Assembly: GCF_019703515.2 (NCBI RefSeq)
Contig: NC_059374.1
Coordinates: forward strand, 15,536,245 to 15,600,244
DNA length: 64,000 bases
From: Myxocyprinus asiaticus
Lineage: Eukaryota; Chordata; Actinopteri; Cypriniformes; Catostomidae
Direction of reading: 5' to 3'
Position numbers and translations under genes: made by a program. Of the stretch, positions 63,726 to 64,000 are shown one piece after another. The notes beneath the pieces are model-generated. The model was given only the letters and a program-made list of their open reading frames with translations. It had not been told where the DNA came from and searched no databases. Numbering within the stretch: position 1 is the first letter of the stretch; the number at the start of each line of letters is the position of its first letter.

Positions 63726-64000
63726 TGGGTACAAAGTTCTTCAGTTACTCTTTGCTGGTAAAGGAAACACTCTCTAGCTCATTGACGTCTGTGCTGCTGG
63801 AACGCACGAGGGTGCTGTGGTTGCAGTGCTGTTGCATACTAAGATAAGGCTGTATAAGGTGATGGTTGAGTTACATACTGCGTCGTCATTGGGTAAGGGT
63901 GAGGTGGTTGAGGTTGAGTTGGATATGGCTATAGGTGGTGAGGTTGTGATGCTACACACTGCGGTTGCTGAACCGGGCTCAGTTGTGCTGGCTGCGGCTG

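Larger units (their letters stand above)
60565..64000 (-). mobile_element. Gypsy-type LTR retrotransposon, decayed
   Basis: On the minus strand, in the order expected for Gypsy: gag tail with zinc knuckle (about 63720), protease (63625-63245), spacer (63238-62636), reverse transcriptase (62590-61900), RNase H (61700-61197), integrase N-terminal part (60830-60565). Several frameshifts and stops. The 3' end is cut at about 60565 and no LTR is seen. The 5' side continues beyond the window. Old and non-functional. Confidence 0.8.

Noticed and set aside
1..64000. CRISPR arrays, bacterial operons or phage modules
   Set aside because: The tandem repeats are microsatellites or coding minisatellites without spacers. 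The gene structure is eukaryotic throughout.
60545..64000. Potentially active retrovirus or retrotransposon
   Set aside because: The protease active site and gag zinc knuckle are mutated, frames are broken, the integrase is truncated and no LTR is present.

Overview
The window is a stretch of teleost nuclear genome, most likely from a cyprinid-like fish. The base composition, the one spliced gene with GT-AG introns, and the crowded mix of fish-type transposons (Tc1/mariner, hAT, TTAA-target MITEs, DIRS, Gypsy, LINE, tRNA-derived SINEs) all fit this. No rRNA gene, CRISPR array or prokaryotic operon was seen. Repeat family names rest on remembered families and visible termini, not on a database search.

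The one clear host gene is a TMPRSS2-like type II transmembrane serine protease on the minus strand, from the ATG at 46979 to the stop at 17222-17224. Twelve coding exons can be placed at base level. Every junction keeps frame and the exons sum to 1647 nt (548 codons plus stop). The protein has a proline-rich cytoplasmic tail, one membrane segment, an LDLRA module, an SRCR module and a trypsin-like domain with all three catalytic residues. The loop between Cys2 and Cys3 of the LDLRA module carries a 71-residue His/Glu/Asn-rich insertion built from hexanucleotide repeats.

Layout: 1-17.0 kb lies downstream of the protease gene. It holds a stack of nested DNA transposons (0.3-5.7 kb), several MITEs, a stretch of apparently single-copy DNA with two RFX-like X-boxes and a CpG-rich patch (8.6-10.4 kb), an isolated NAXD-like exon (11.7 kb) and a 600-bp segment present twice (12.6 and 15.3 kb). 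From 17.2 to 47.0 kb is the protease gene. Its introns hold a deleted DIRS element (18.1-20.8 kb), a Tc1 element (25.5-26.8 kb), a head-to-head inverted pair of LTR-like units (28.8-32.9 kb), a hAT element with target duplication (37.6-38.5 kb) and a dead mariner (42.1-43.4 kb). The promoter candidate is at 47.0-47.3 kb.

From 47.3 to 64.0 kb there are MITEs, a Tc1-like pseudogene (51.9-53.2 kb), a LINE with endonuclease and partial reverse transcriptase (53.5-55.3 kb), a small island with an intact but unrecognised 137-codon ORF (55.7-56.1 kb), a second DIRS fragment with the tyrosine recombinase (56.3-57.8 kb), and a decayed Gypsy-type retrotransposon on the minus strand (60.6 kb to the window end).

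The best candidates for something new are the repeat insertion inside the LDLRA module, the inverted LTR-like pair with an ORF open in both arms, and the orphan acidic-tailed ORF at 55.7 kb.
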